Source: Curtobacterium flaccumfaciens UCD-AKU
GTDB taxonomy: Bacteria; Actinomycetota; Actinomycetes; Actinomycetales; Microbacteriaceae
NCBI RefSeq assembly: GCF_000349565.1
Contig: NZ_KB714631.1
Coordinates: forward strand, 430,683 to 475,064
Direction: 5' to 3'
DNA length: 44,382 nt
In this document: one piece after another, positions 1-10,508 of the stretch
Layout of the letters: each line of letters starts with the position of its first letter
Position numbering within the stretch: the stretch's first letter is position 1
Notes under the pieces: model-generated
Database searches by the model: none
Seen by the model: the letters and a program-made list of their open reading frames with translations, nothing else
What the model was told of the DNA's origin: nothing
Position numbers and translations under genes: made by a program

Positions 1-252
1 GACGGCGCACCGTTCCCCGACCCGGGGATCGGTCGCGGCGCGGCGACCGCAGCCGCCGCGCCGGCGGCCCCGGCGCAGCAGGCCGCGCCGCAGCGCGCGT
101 CCCAGCCGTCGGCACCTGCCGCCGCTGCTCCGCGCACCGCGCCGCCCGCGCGCCGCGCGCCGGTCGCGGGTCGGTACGGCGAGGCGGTCGTGCGTGAGAT
201 CCTCAACGCTCAGTTCATCGAGGAGACCGCCCTCCACCAGGACGGTGCCTGA
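1..252 (+). CDS. dnaX: DNA polymerase III gamma/tau subunit, C-terminal end (partial)
   Basis: The reading frame is open from base 1 to TGA at 250-252, giving 83 residues of a protein that begins before the window. The visible part is an Ala/Pro/Gln-rich linker followed by a short conserved tail ([17 protein letters not shown]), which resembles the end of actinobacterial DnaX, the clamp-loader ATPase. The ATP-binding domains lie outside the window, so the call rests on the tail and on the recR gene that overlaps it by one base (TGATG). The dnaX-recR order is common in bacteria. Confidence 0.8.
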   Translation, partial: DGAPFPDPGIGRGAATAAAAPAAPAQQAAPQRASQPSAPAAAAPRTAPPARRAPVAGRYGEAVVREILNAQFIEETALHQDGA

Positions 253-851
253 TGTACGACGGGATCGTCCAGGACCTCATCGACGAGTTCGGCCGCCTGC
301 CCGGCATCGGCCCGAAGTCGGCGCAGCGCATCGCCTTCCACATCCTGCAGACCGAGTCGTTCGACCCGAGCCGACTGTCCGAGCTGCTCGCCGACGTCAA
401 GGAGCGGGTCCGCTTCTGCGAGATCTGCGGCAACGTCACCGAGAACGTGCAGTGCAGCATCTGCCGTGACCCGCGTCGTTCGCCCGCCACCATCTGCGTG
501 GTGGAAGAGGCGAAGGACGTCGCGGCGATCGAGCGGACCCGCGAGTTCCGTGGGCTGTACCACGTGCTCGGCGGGGCGATCAGCCCGATCGACGGCATCG
601 GCCCGGACGACCTGCGCATCCAGCAGCTCATGACGCGCCTGGCCGACGGCACCGTGGCCGAGGTCATCATCGCGACCGACCCCAACCTCGAGGGCGAGGC
701 GACGGCGACCTACCTCAGCCGGCTGCTCGTCCCGATGGGCATCCGCACCACGCGGCTCGCGTCGGGGTTGCCGGTCGGTGGCGACCTGGAGTACGCCGAC
801 GAGGTCACGCTCGGTCGTGCCTTCGAAGGCCGCCGCGTCGTCGGCGGCTGA
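252..851 (+). CDS. recR: Recombination mediator protein RecR
   Basis: This 199-residue protein has the normal RecR length. RecR acts with RecO and RecF to load RecA on gapped DNA. An N-terminal helix-hairpin-helix ([17 protein letters not shown]) is followed by a four-cysteine zinc finger at C56, C59, C68 and C71. A Toprim domain follows, with E85 in VVEEAKD and the [11 protein letters not shown] segment near 141-151. The ATG at 252 overlaps the dnaX stop by one base, so the two are probably translationally coupled. No residue expected of the family is missing. Confidence 0.97.
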   Translation: MYDGIVQDLIDEFGRLPGIGPKSAQRIAFHILQTESFDPSRLSELLADVKERVRFCEICGNVTENVQCSICRDPRRSPATICVVEEAKDVAAIERTREFRGLYHVLGGAISPIDGIGPDDLRIQQLMTRLADGTVAEVIIATDPNLEGEATATYLSRLLVPMGIRTTRLASGLPVGGDLEYADEVTLGRAFEGRRVVGG

Positions 852-911
852 CCCCCACGCAGGATCCTTGCGTCGGGGCCCGCTCGCACGCAACATCCCC
901 GAAACACCCTC

Positions 912-917
912 TACCAT
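912..917 (+). promoter_or_regulatory. Putative -10 element for lysC
   Basis: TACCAT fits the actinobacterial -10 pattern TAnnnT. It would start transcription near 924 and leave a leader of about 44 bases before the GTG at 968, which has its own GGGAG ribosome binding site at 954-958. No clear -35 is visible. Confidence 0.35.
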
Positions 918-967
918 TGTGAGACCGCGTGACCTCGCGGTGTCGCCGTCTCCGGGAGTACCAGCCA

Positions 968-3329
<2,362 letters not shown>

Positions 3330-3349
3330 CGCGCGCCGAGCGCGACCAG

Positions 3350-3401
3350 CAGACGGACGGGAGGCCCGTGGCGACACCGCCACGGGCCTCCCGTCCGTCT
3401 G
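3350..3401. terminator. 24-bp perfect hairpin after asd; member of a repeated terminator family
   Basis: Arms 3350-3373 and 3378-3401 are perfectly complementary around a four-base loop (ACAC). The left arm contains GACGGACGGGAGGCCCG. No T-tract follows, which is usual for high-GC actinobacterial terminators. The 17 bases at 3352-3368 recur exactly at 44366-44382, and the GGACGGGAGGCC core also occurs in the hairpin at 24529-24577. Confidence 0.85.
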
Positions 3402-3415
3402 TCGGGGGACGCCGG

Positions 3416-3421
3416 TAGGAT
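3416..3421 (+). promoter_or_regulatory. -10 element of a probable leaderless mqo promoter
   Basis: TAGGAT lies exactly six bases before the GTG start of mqo at 3428, so transcription would begin at or next to the start codon. The terminator ends at 3401, leaving almost no room for a leader. Confidence 0.45.
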
Positions 3422-3427
3422 CGACGG

Positions 3428-4915
3428 GTGGCAGAGAAGCAGGTGGACCCCATCGACGTCGTCCTGATCGGCGGAGGCATCATGAGTGCCACGCTCGGGG
3501 CCATCATCCACAAGCTCGAACCGAGCTGGAAGATCCGCGTGTACGAGCGGCTCGGCACGGTCGCGCAGGAGTCCTCGAACCCGTGGAACAACGCGGGGAC
3601 CGGGCACTCGGCGCTGTGCGAGCTGAACTACACGCCCGAACTGCCGGACGGCCGCGTCGACATCGCGAAGGCGGTCACGGTCAACGAACAGTTCCAGGTC
3701 TCGCGACAGTTCTGGGCGCACCTGGTCGAGACCGGCGTGCTGCCGGAACCGACGAACTTCATCAACCCGACGCCGCACATCTCCTTCGTCTGGGGCGAGG
3801 CCAACGTCGCCTACATGCGTGCGCGGTACGAAGCGATGCGCGACCACCCGCTCTTCGCCGGCATCGAGTTCTCCGACGACCCCGCACAGATCCGGCAGTG
3901 GGCACCGGCGCTCATCCCCGGTCGCAAGAAGGACCAGCCGATCGCTGCGACGTACTCGGCGGCCGGCTCGGACGTCGACTTCGGGTCGCTCACCCACCAG
4001 CTCTTCGACCAGCTCGAGCTCGACGGCGTCGAGATGGAGCCCTCGCACCAGGTCACCAACCTGACCCGCTCGAAGGTGTCCGAGGGCTGGGTGCTCAACG
4101 TCCGCAACGAGATCGGTCGGTCGACGCAGCGGATCGCCGCGAAGTTCGTCTTCGTCGGCGCCGGTGGTGGCGCCCTGCACCTGCTGCAGAAGTCCGGCAT
4201 CCCCGAGATCCGCGGCTACGGCGGTTTCCCGGTGTCGGGGGAGTTCCTGCGGACCGACGACCCCGAGGTGGTGCAGAAGCACTCGGCCAAGGTCTACGGC
4301 AAGGCGAGTGTCGGTGCCCCGCCGATGTCGGTGCCGCACCTCGACACCCGCATCGTCGACGGTGGTTCGTCGCTGATGTTCGGCCCGTACGCCGGGTTCA
4401 GCCCGAAGTTCCTGAAGCAGGGATCGGTGCTCGACCTGTTCCGCTCGATCCGACCGCACAACCTCCGCCCGATGCTGAGCGTGGCGTTCTCGAACTTCGA
4501 CCTGGTCCGCTACCTGGTCGGTCAGCTCCTCGCCTCGAAGCGCACCAAGTTCGAGGCGCTCCGTGACTTCATGCCGAGCGCCGAGCCCGAGAACTGGCAC
4601 CGCATCACGGCCGGGCAGCGCGTCCAGGTGATCAAGCCCGACAAGGACAAGGGCGGCGTGCTCCAGTTCGGCACCGAGGTCATCACCGCCGCCGACGGCT
4701 CCATCGCGGGGCTGCTCGGGGCGTCACCGGGTGCGTCGACGGCCGTGCCGATCATGCTCACGATGCTGCACCGGTGCTTCCCCGACCGGTGGGACGGCTG
4801 GCAGGACGACGTCCGCGCCATGGTGCCGACGTACGGGCAGGACCTCGGTGACGACCCGGAGCTGGCCGACGCCACGCTCGAGCGCACGGCGAAGGTGCTC
4901 GGCCTGCACCACTGA
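3428..4915 (+). CDS. mqo: Malate:quinone oxidoreductase
   Basis: This FAD-dependent, membrane-associated enzyme oxidises malate to oxaloacetate and passes the electrons to the quinone pool, serving both the TCA cycle and respiration. The 495-residue protein has the FAD-binding start DVVLIGGGIMSATLG, then NPWNNAGTGHSALCELNYTP, and later GAGGGALHLLQKSGIP, all typical of Mqo. The length is normal for the family. The GTG at 3428 is chosen because the conserved N-terminus begins about eight residues later and a -10-like TAGGAT sits six bases upstream. It is a single-gene unit between a terminator and an SOS-controlled gene. Confidence 0.96.
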   Translation: MAEKQVDPIDVVLIGGGIMSATLGAIIHKLEPSWKIRVYERLGTVAQESSNPWNNAGTGHSALCELNYTPELPDGRVDIAKAVTVNEQFQVSRQFWAHLVETGVLPEPTNFINPTPHISFVWGEANVAYMRARYEAMRDHPLFAGIEFSDDPAQIRQWAPALIPGRKKDQPIAATYSAAGSDVDFGSLTHQLFDQLELDGVEMEPSHQVTNLTRSKVSEGWVLNVRNEIGRSTQRIAAKFVFVGAGGGALHLLQKSGIPEIRGYGGFPVSGEFLRTDDPEVVQKHSAKVYGKASVGAPPMSVPHLDTRIVDGGSSLMFGPYAGFSPKFLKQGSVLDLFRSIRPHNLRPMLSVAFSNFDLVRYLVGQLLASKRTKFEALRDFMPSAEPENWHRITAGQRVQVIKPDKDKGGVLQFGTEVITAADGSIAGLLGASPGASTAVPIMLTMLHRCFPDRWDGWQDDVRAMVPTYGQDLGDDPELADATLERTAKVLGLHH

Positions 4916-4948
4916 GGCCTGCAGCGATCCGCTCCGGCTTGCAGTCCG

Positions 4949-4966
4949 TTCGAACGTGTGTTCGAA
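4949..4966. promoter_or_regulatory. LexA-type SOS box
   Basis: TTCGAACGTGTGTTCGAA is an inverted repeat with 7-bp arms around GTGT. It matches the mycobacterial/actinobacterial SOS box TCGAAC-N4-GTTCGA at every defined position. It lies between a possible -35 (TTGCAG, 4939-4944) and a possible -10 (TCGAAT, 4962-4967; 17-base spacer), so bound LexA would cover the promoter. The predicted transcription start coincides with the ATG at 4974. Confidence 0.85.
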
Positions 4967-4973
4967 TGACGAC

Positions 4974-6104
4974 ATGCGGTGGAGTGGACAGGCGATCGAC
5001 GCGGAGCAGAGCGACGCGCTGCCCGGGATGGAATCGAACAGCGGGTTCGTCCGGAGCGTGACGACGCCCGAGTTCACTGGGGTGACCTTCCACGAGGTCC
5101 TGGCGAAGAGCGCCCTGAACCGGGTGCCGAGCGCAGACGGGTCCGGCACGTACGGCTGGACGATCAACCCCTACCGCGGGTGCAGCCACGCCTGCGTGTA
5201 CTGCTTCGCCCGCCCGACGCACACGTACCTGGAGTTCGACGGCGGCGCCGACTTCGACCAGCAGATCGTGGTGAAGACGAACGTCGCCGACGTGCTGCGT
5301 CGTGAGCTCGGCAAGCCCACGTGGGACCGCCACCCGGTGGCCCTCGGCACGAACACCGACCCGTACCAGCGGGCCGAGGGACGCTACCGGCTGATGCCCG
5401 GGGTGATCGAGGCGCTGGCGGAGTCGCGCACCCCGTTCAGCATCCTGACGAAGGGCACGCTGCTGCGGCGCGACCTGCCGCTCCTGGCCGAGGCGGCGAA
5501 GGTCGTGCCGGTGGACCTCGCGATGTCGATCGCCGTGTACGACGACTCGTTGCAGCAGTCGGTCGAGGCGGGCACCCCGACGACGTCGGCGCGGCTCGCG
5601 ACCGTGCGTGCCATCCGTGACGCGGGGCTCGACTGCTCCGTGTTCCTGATGCCCGTGCTGCCCTACATCACCGACACCCGGGCGCACCTCGACGACGCCG
5701 TCGGTCGGTCGGTCGCGGCCGGAGCGACGAGCATCACGTACTCGGCGCTGCACCTGCGGCCGGGTGTGAAGCCGTGGTGGTTCGAGTGGCTCGGCCGTGA
5801 ACGGCCCGACCTGGTGCAGCGGTACCGCGCGATGTACCTCGACAACACCTACGCACCCAAGGACTACCGGCGGTGGTTGTCGGAGCGCATCCGGCCGATC
5901 CTGGCGGCGCACGGGGTGGGGCTCGGGCGGGTGGACCCGGCCACGGGGTCGATGGGGTTCTCGGGGCCGCGTGCGCTGCCGCCGGGTGTGCCGGACGGCC
6001 CGCCGCAGGAGCAGTCGGTGCCGACGGTCTCGCCGCTGAAGCGTGCCGACCCCGGGTTCGACCGACGGTTGCTCCGGCCCCAGGTGTCGCAGACGCTCTT
6101 CTGA
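4974..6104 (+). CDS. SplB-type (Rv2578c-family) radical SAM protein
   Basis: The 376-residue protein begins MRWSGQAID, the usual start of the Rv2578c family, and has the radical SAM cluster motif CxxxCxxC at C70, C74 and C77. It belongs to the group related to spore photoproduct lyase (COG1533), annotated broadly as DNA-repair photolyase-like, but its substrate is unknown. The ATG at 4974 is chosen over upstream in-frame codons because it matches the family N-terminus and lies seven bases after the SOS box. There is no Shine-Dalgarno sequence, consistent with a leaderless transcript. LexA control suggests a role in DNA damage; this is inference. It ends 170 bases before the sensor kinase gene and appears to be monocistronic. 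Confidence 0.9.
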   Translation: MRWSGQAIDAEQSDALPGMESNSGFVRSVTTPEFTGVTFHEVLAKSALNRVPSADGSGTYGWTINPYRGCSHACVYCFARPTHTYLEFDGGADFDQQIVVKTNVADVLRRELGKPTWDRHPVALGTNTDPYQRAEGRYRLMPGVIEALAESRTPFSILTKGTLLRRDLPLLAEAAKVVPVDLAMSIAVYDDSLQQSVEAGTPTTSARLATVRAIRDAGLDCSVFLMPVLPYITDTRAHLDDAVGRSVAAGATSITYSALHLRPGVKPWWFEWLGRERPDLVQRYRAMYLDNTYAPKDYRRWLSERIRPILAAHGVGLGRVDPATGSMGFSGPRALPPGVPDGPPQEQSVPTVSPLKRADPGFDRRLLRPQVSQTLF

Positions 6105-6169
6105 TCGGTGATCCGCCGGGCGCTGGCCGGTCCACGTTCGGGGGACAGCAAGACCCGAGGTCGGGTGGC

Positions 6170-6175
6170 TATCAT
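6170..6175 (+). promoter_or_regulatory. Putative -10 for the sensor kinase operon
   Basis: TATCAT is the best -10-like hexamer in the 170-base gap before the sensor kinase. It would give a leader of about 95 bases. No convincing -35 is seen. Confidence 0.3.
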
Positions 6176-6274
6176 CGAGCGGGTCGCCGTACGGCCCGGG
6201 TTTCGGGGTACACGGCCGCTGCTCCGGTGGTTGGATCGTGGACGGCGCCCTCGCCACCCGAAAGGACTCACCTC

Positions 6275-7495
6275 GTGCTCGGCATCCCCACGCACCTCGC
6301 GCCGCGAGTGAACGCGTGGTCGACCGTGCGCGCCTTCCACGCCGGCGCCGTCGGGTCCCTGGTGGCCGCGGTGATCACGCTCGTGCTCTACGGCCTGTCC
6401 GAGCCCGGGGTGCAGGTGGTCGGCACCGCGCTGGCGGTCGTCCCCATGCTCGCCATGATCGGCGTGCACGTGCAGTTCGGCACCCGGCTCTCGGCGATCG
6501 CGTTCCTGGCGGTCGGCGGCGTCTGCGCCTGGTGGTTCGCCGTCGGGGTCCAGCAGCAGGTCCCGACCGGCTGGGTGACCTCGTACCTGATGTCCCTCGT
6601 GGTGATCCCGCTCATCCTGGTCGGGGGAGCCGGTGCCGTGCCGCGCCGCGTCGTGCTGTGGTCCTTCGTGGGCTTCCTGACCGGGCGACTCGCCACCTGG
6701 ATCGCCATCGCGCAGGACGGTGCGCCGCCCCGGCCGCTCATCCTGGCCTGGATCACCCTGGGCTTCGTGGTCTCGCTCGTGCTCTTCACGACTCGCAGCA
6801 CGGGACGGAGCGAACGGGTGCAGCCCGAGCTCCTGCGCTCGGCCCGCGAAGAGCACGTCTCCGCCTACCGTGCCGGGGTCGAGGCCGAGGCGTCCGCGAT
6901 CCTGCACGACACGGTGCTCAACCACCTCGGTGCCATCGCGCTGGCACCGGACGGTCCGATGGACCCGCACCTCGCCGAGACCGTCGACGCGGACGTCGCG
7001 GTGCTCACCGGCAAGGGCTGGCTCGCCCCGGCCGCCCGTCCGCGCCCGGGTGCGGCGGCCGAGACGTTCGGCAGCATGGTCGACGAGCACCGTGCGCTCG
7101 GACTCGACGTCACCGTGTCCGGTGACACCTCGGCGCTCGACCGCCTCGACCAACGCGCACTGTCGGCGATCGTCCGGGCCGTCGCGCAGTGCCTGGCGAA
7201 CGTGCGGAAGCACGCCGGCACCGACGCAGCCGAGGTCAGCGTGTTCGACGACAGTGCGTCCTGCACCGTCATGGTCGTGGACGACGGTCGTGGGTTCGAC
7301 GAAGACGCCACCGGCGCCGACCGGATGGGGCTCCGCGGGTCGGTCCGCGACCGCATCGGACGGGTCGGGGGTGACGTCCAGATCTGGTCGTCGCCGGGTT
7401 CCGGGACGAGCGTGATGATGACGGTGCCGTACGTGCCGGTCACCGGTGCCGTCACCGTGCCGGCCGCCGCCGACGACCGAGGGGCTGTGCGGTGA
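6275..7495 (+). CDS. Membrane sensor histidine kinase
   Basis: The 406-residue protein has about six hydrophobic segments between residues 25 and 172, then a short phosphoacceptor helix with H211 in AILHDTVLNHL, and a C-terminal HATPase domain (N-box region RAVAQCLANVRKHAG, then VVDDGRGFD and a final GSGTSVMMTVP). It resembles NarL/DesK-type kinases of Actinobacteria. The GTG at 6275 has AAAGGA eight bases upstream. Its stop overlaps the start of the next gene (GTGA), and the next two genes also overlap, so kinase, kinase-like protein, response regulator and tdk form one unit. The signal sensed is unknown; there is no sizeable extracellular domain, so it probably senses through the membrane segments. 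Confidence 0.9.
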   Translation: MLGIPTHLAPRVNAWSTVRAFHAGAVGSLVAAVITLVLYGLSEPGVQVVGTALAVVPMLAMIGVHVQFGTRLSAIAFLAVGGVCAWWFAVGVQQQVPTGWVTSYLMSLVVIPLILVGGAGAVPRRVVLWSFVGFLTGRLATWIAIAQDGAPPRPLILAWITLGFVVSLVLFTTRSTGRSERVQPELLRSAREEHVSAYRAGVEAEASAILHDTVLNHLGAIALAPDGPMDPHLAETVDADVAVLTGKGWLAPAARPRPGAAAETFGSMVDEHRALGLDVTVSGDTSALDRLDQRALSAIVRAVAQCLANVRKHAGTDAAEVSVFDDSASCTVMVVDDGRGFDEDATGADRMGLRGSVRDRIGRVGGDVQIWSSPGSGTSVMMTVPYVPVTGAVTVPAAADDRGAVR

Positions 7496-8745
7496 CCGCG
7501 GTCCGTCCGGGCCGGGCGACCCGCCCTGGTCCCCGCCGCACCGCGCAGCAGTACGACCCGCTCGGCGCGATGGGGTCCCGCCCGCTCGTCGTCGTGCTCG
7601 GGGCGGGCAGCGTCGTCTGGGCCCTGCTCGTGTCGATCTTCGACCGCGACGTCGTGGGCAGCCCCACGCTGAGCGCCCTCACGGTGCTGCTCGTCGCGGC
7701 CTCGGCGGTGGTGGTGTTCACCGCCTCGAGTCCGTTCCGCGCGCCGTTCCCCCGTTGGGCCTTCATCGCACACGTCGGGTTGCTCGGCCTGGCCTCGGTC
7801 GCGAGCATCGCCGCGCAGTGGGGGCCGGACCGCAGCGCCCTGAACGACTTCATGTCCCTGCTCACCGCGACGGGCATCGTGATGGTCGCCCCGTACCGAC
7901 CGTGGACCGACCTGACGATCGGCGGGCTCGTCCTGGCCGCGGTCAACGCCGTCGCCTGGGGGGCGGGCGCAGCGGAGTTCCCGCACGAGGTGCCGGTCGC
8001 CGTCGCGGCGTTCCTGGCCGCGGCCCCGACACTCGTGCTGACCGCTGCTGCGGCGGTGTTCGCACGGACCTTCGCGGGGCTCGCCGAGCGGGTGCAGATC
8101 CGTGCCGGGTCGTACTCCGTCGCTCGCGCCGAGCGGGACGGCATCGCGGCGAGCGTGCAGCAGGACCATTCGACCATCCTGTCCCGTGACGTCGCCCCGT
8201 TCTTCGCCGAGCTCCGCACGCGCGACGTCATCACCGACGCCGACCGTGCCCGTGCGCGTGCGATCGCCGACGGCATCCGGGCGTCGATGGTCGCCGACGC
8301 GGACCGCACCTGGTTCGAGCTCGCCGTCCGGGTGGACGGCGGTGCAGCACCGCTGGTCGACGACCCCGACGGCCTCATCGCGACGCTCGACACCGACCAG
8401 CGGACGGTGGTCCGCACCTTCGTCCGAGCGGCCCTGCGCGCCTCGACGGTCGACCCCGCCGGGTTCCGGACGACGGTGCGACGAGCCGACGCTGCGTCAG
8501 GCTCCGCGTCAGGCCCCGCGTCAGGCCCCGCGTCGGGCCCCGCGTCGCCGGCTGGCGCGCCGACGCCGGCCACGCCACCAGCCCGCGTGGAGGTCGTGAT
8601 GGAGCTCGCCGTCGCGGACTCCGACATCGGCATCCACCGCACCTTCGACCCGTACTTCGCCGTCCTCCGCGTGACGTTCCCCGACCTCGACGTCGCAGTC
8701 CGTCCTTCCGCCCTCGCACTAAGGTTCTCCTATGACCAGCACTGA
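7492..8745 (+). CDS. Membrane protein resembling a degenerate sensor kinase
   Basis: I do not recognise a named family. The 417-residue protein has about six hydrophobic segments between residues 25 and 200, then a helical stretch (AERDGIAASVQQDHSTILSR) placed like a dimerisation/phosphoacceptor helix. A C-terminal region follows whose helix TVVRTFVRAAL and strand RVEVVMELAVAD are arranged like an HATPase domain but lack recognisable N, G1 and G2 boxes. A low-complexity insert of ASGP repeats (about residues 335-360) comes from a 12-base tandem repeat. It overlaps the kinase by four bases (GTGA) and the regulator by 14. It may be a non-catalytic partner of the kinase; that is inference from layout and fold resemblance. 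Confidence 0.75.
   Translation: MTAVRPGRATRPGPRRTAQQYDPLGAMGSRPLVVVLGAGSVVWALLVSIFDRDVVGSPTLSALTVLLVAASAVVVFTASSPFRAPFPRWAFIAHVGLLGLASVASIAAQWGPDRSALNDFMSLLTATGIVMVAPYRPWTDLTIGGLVLAAVNAVAWGAGAAEFPHEVPVAVAAFLAAAPTLVLTAAAAVFARTFAGLAERVQIRAGSYSVARAERDGIAASVQQDHSTILSRDVAPFFAELRTRDVITDADRARARAIADGIRASMVADADRTWFELAVRVDGGAAPLVDDPDGLIATLDTDQRTVVRTFVRAALRASTVDPAGFRTTVRRADAASGSASGPASGPASGPASPAGAPTPATPPARVEVVMELAVADSDIGIHRTFDPYFAVLRVTFPDLDVAVRPSALALRFSYDQH
8494..8541 (+). repeat. 12-base tandem repeat, four copies
   Basis: Four consecutive units of GCGTCAGGCCCC, with one base change in the first and one in the last, encode ASGS/ASGP repeats inside the kinase-like membrane protein. It is a likely site for length variation without frameshift, since the unit is a multiple of three. 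Confidence 0.85.
8720..8725 (+). promoter_or_regulatory. Possible internal -10 for the response regulator gene
   Basis: TAAGGT lies exactly six bases before the ATG at 8732, inside the end of the preceding gene. With no Shine-Dalgarno sequence before this ATG, an internal leaderless promoter is possible in addition to read-through from upstream. Confidence 0.35.
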
Positions 8746-9433
8746 CCCGAACAGGCTCTCGGAGGGGTCGCCGTCCCTCCCGAACCCGGGAGCACGACGT
8801 GTTCGGTTGGCCATCCTCGACGACCACGAGGTGCTGCTGGACAGCCTGTCGAGCTGGATCGCGGTGAACGCGTTCGACTTCGACCTGGCCCTGACCGCGC
8901 ACACCTGGCTCGAGATGGTCCACAGCGACAGCTTCCCGACCGACCTGGTGTTCCTCGACTTCCAGCTCAAGGAACCCGTCTCCATCGAAGCCCGCGTGCG
9001 CACCTGCCGTGCCGCCGGGGCGAAGGTGATCGTGCTCTCGAGCGTCGACAGCCGTGAGTCCCGCGACCGCGCCCTGGCCGCCGGCGCCGCGGCGTTCCTG
9101 TCGAAGTCGCTGCCGATGCGCGAGGTCATGGACGTCGCGCGCGAGATCATGGGCGTCGCCCGCGAGACCCCGCAGCCCCGCGAGTGGCGTCCGCTGCCGA
9201 CGGGGGCCACCGCGCACCAGCGGCCGAAGCTCAGCGCCGGTGAGGAAGAGGCGCTGCGGCTCTACGTGTCCGGCTACTCGACGAACGAGGTCGCCGCGCA
9301 GATGAACGTGCAGTACGAGACCGCGAAGACCTACCTGCGTCGCGTGCGCGAGAAGTACAGCAAGGTGGGCCGCCCCGCCTCGAAGAAGTCCGACCTCATC
9401 CGTCGGGCCGCCGAGGACGGGTTCCTCGCGTAG
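8732..9433 (+). CDS. LuxR/NarL-type response regulator
   Basis: The 233-residue protein has a receiver domain with acidic pocket D30-D31, phosphoacceptor D76 in LVFLDFQL, hydroxyl residues near 103-104 and K125 in FLSKS. A C-terminal helix-turn-helix of LuxR type follows (KLSAGEEEALRLYVSG, then YETAKTYLRRVREKYSK). It is the likely partner of the membrane kinase at 6275. It overlaps the upstream gene by 14 bases, and its TAG stop shares one base with the GTG of tdk. Target genes cannot be read from the sequence. Confidence 0.93.
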   Translation: MTSTDPNRLSEGSPSLPNPGARRVRLAILDDHEVLLDSLSSWIAVNAFDFDLALTAHTWLEMVHSDSFPTDLVFLDFQLKEPVSIEARVRTCRAAGAKVIVLSSVDSRESRDRALAAGAAAFLSKSLPMREVMDVAREIMGVARETPQPREWRPLPTGATAHQRPKLSAGEEEALRLYVSGYSTNEVAAQMNVQYETAKTYLRRVREKYSKVGRPASKKSDLIRRAAEDGFLA

Positions 9434-10059
9434 TGGCGAAGCTCTACTTCCGCTACGGCGCGATGAACAGCGGCAAGAGCACGGGCTTGCTGCAGGCCGC
9501 CTACAACTACGAGGAGCGCGGGCACCGGGTGCTGCTCGCCAAGCCCGCGGTGGACACCAAGGGCGACCGTGAGATCGTCTCCCGCCTCGGCGTCACCCGG
9601 ACCGTCGACATCGTGTTCTCGCCGGATGCCGACGTCCGCGACGCCGTCACCGCCGCCGGAGCCGTCGACCCCGAGTCGGACCGCCTGGACGGCATGGTGC
9701 GTCCGGTCAGCTGCGTGCTCGTCGACGAGGCGCAGTTCCTCACCCCGCGCCAGGTCGACGACCTGCTGCGCATCGCGGTCCTCGACCAGGTCCCCGTGAT
9801 CACCTACGGCATCCGCACGGACTTCCGCACCGAGGCGTTCCCCGGCAGCGCCCGCCTGCTCGAGGTCGCGCACTCCCTCGAGGAACTCAAGACCATCTGC
9901 CGCTGTGGCCGCAAGGCGGTCTTCAACGCCCGCACGGTCGACGGCCGCTTCGTCTTCGACGGCTCCCAGGTCGCGATCGACGGTGTCGACGTCGCCTACG
10001 AGTCGCTCTGCGCCAACTGCTACCTGACGGAGTCCGGCGGCCGCCTCGACGGCGCCTGA
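9433..10059 (+). CDS. tdk: Thymidine kinase
   Basis: It phosphorylates thymidine for salvage. The 208-residue protein begins with the P-loop GAMNSGKST (residues 9-17) and has the DEAQF motif (D98-E99). Its structural zinc ligands are visible as C156, C158, C193 and C196. All features of bacterial type II thymidine kinase are present. The GTG start shares a base with the stop of the response regulator (TAGTG), so it is translated as part of the sensor-regulator unit, an unusual place for a salvage enzyme. There is no separate promoter visible. Confidence 0.96.
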   Translation: MAKLYFRYGAMNSGKSTGLLQAAYNYEERGHRVLLAKPAVDTKGDREIVSRLGVTRTVDIVFSPDADVRDAVTAAGAVDPESDRLDGMVRPVSCVLVDEAQFLTPRQVDDLLRIAVLDQVPVITYGIRTDFRTEAFPGSARLLEVAHSLEELKTICRCGRKAVFNARTVDGRFVFDGSQVAIDGVDVAYESLCANCYLTESGGRLDGA

Positions 10060-10508
10060 CCGCTCGTGCCGGCTGGCGACGACACGACGTCGGATTCGTC
10101 GAGTGGTCGCGTCCCGTCGATGATGCGCCCTGATCGTGTCCACTTGCCGGTCACGACACCCCGCTTGGGTTCGCCGCGCGGTCACGCCGCGTCGGCGGTG
10201 CGCCCGTCGAGCGACCGTCCGTGACCGGTCCGAAAGGCGCGCGCGGCACGTCGTGACCGCTCGGCGTCCGAGACGGAACCGAAGGCCGGCCGGGAGGCGC
10301 GGCGCGGCCCCGCCACGGGCCTCCCGGCCGTCGCATCGCGCGTCCAGGGCACGCCGCGTGCGTCAGCCGAGTGGTCGCGGACTGTCGGTGCCGCAACCTC
10401 CAAGCGTCACCTGGTGACCGGTCGGCGGCGGTGCGGCGGCATGTCCTGACCGGTCGAGGTCCCGGTGCCGCGTGGAATGCAGGTGCGCCGGAGCGCGTTG
10501 GTGACCAC
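10060..10508. other. Intergenic region between tdk and the flavin oxidoreductase
   Basis: No credible gene is seen on either strand. The stretch holds the hairpin at 10287-10330 and several copies of the octamer GTGACCGG or its complement (10147, 10221, 10414), and the 12-mer CGAGTGGTCGCG occurs near both ends (about 10099 and 10369). Their role is unknown. The promoter of the oxidoreductase must lie in the last part, but no clear -10/-35 pair is visible. Confidence 0.5.
10287..10330. terminator. Hairpin after tdk
   Basis: Arms CGGCCGGGAGGC (10287-10298) and GCCTCCCGGCCG (10319-10330) pair perfectly over 12 bases. A GC-rich inner loop can pair further. It resembles the repeated GGGAGGCC terminators elsewhere in the window, but it lies about 230 bases after the tdk stop. 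Confidence 0.6.

Noticed and set aside
929..967. Upstream GTG at 929 as the start of aspartate kinase
   Set aside because: It adds 13 residues without family resemblance; GTG 968 has a good ribosome binding site and gives the 421-residue family length.
8494..8541. Tandem repeat considered as a CRISPR-like array
   Set aside because: Units are only 12 bases with no spacers and lie in a coding frame.
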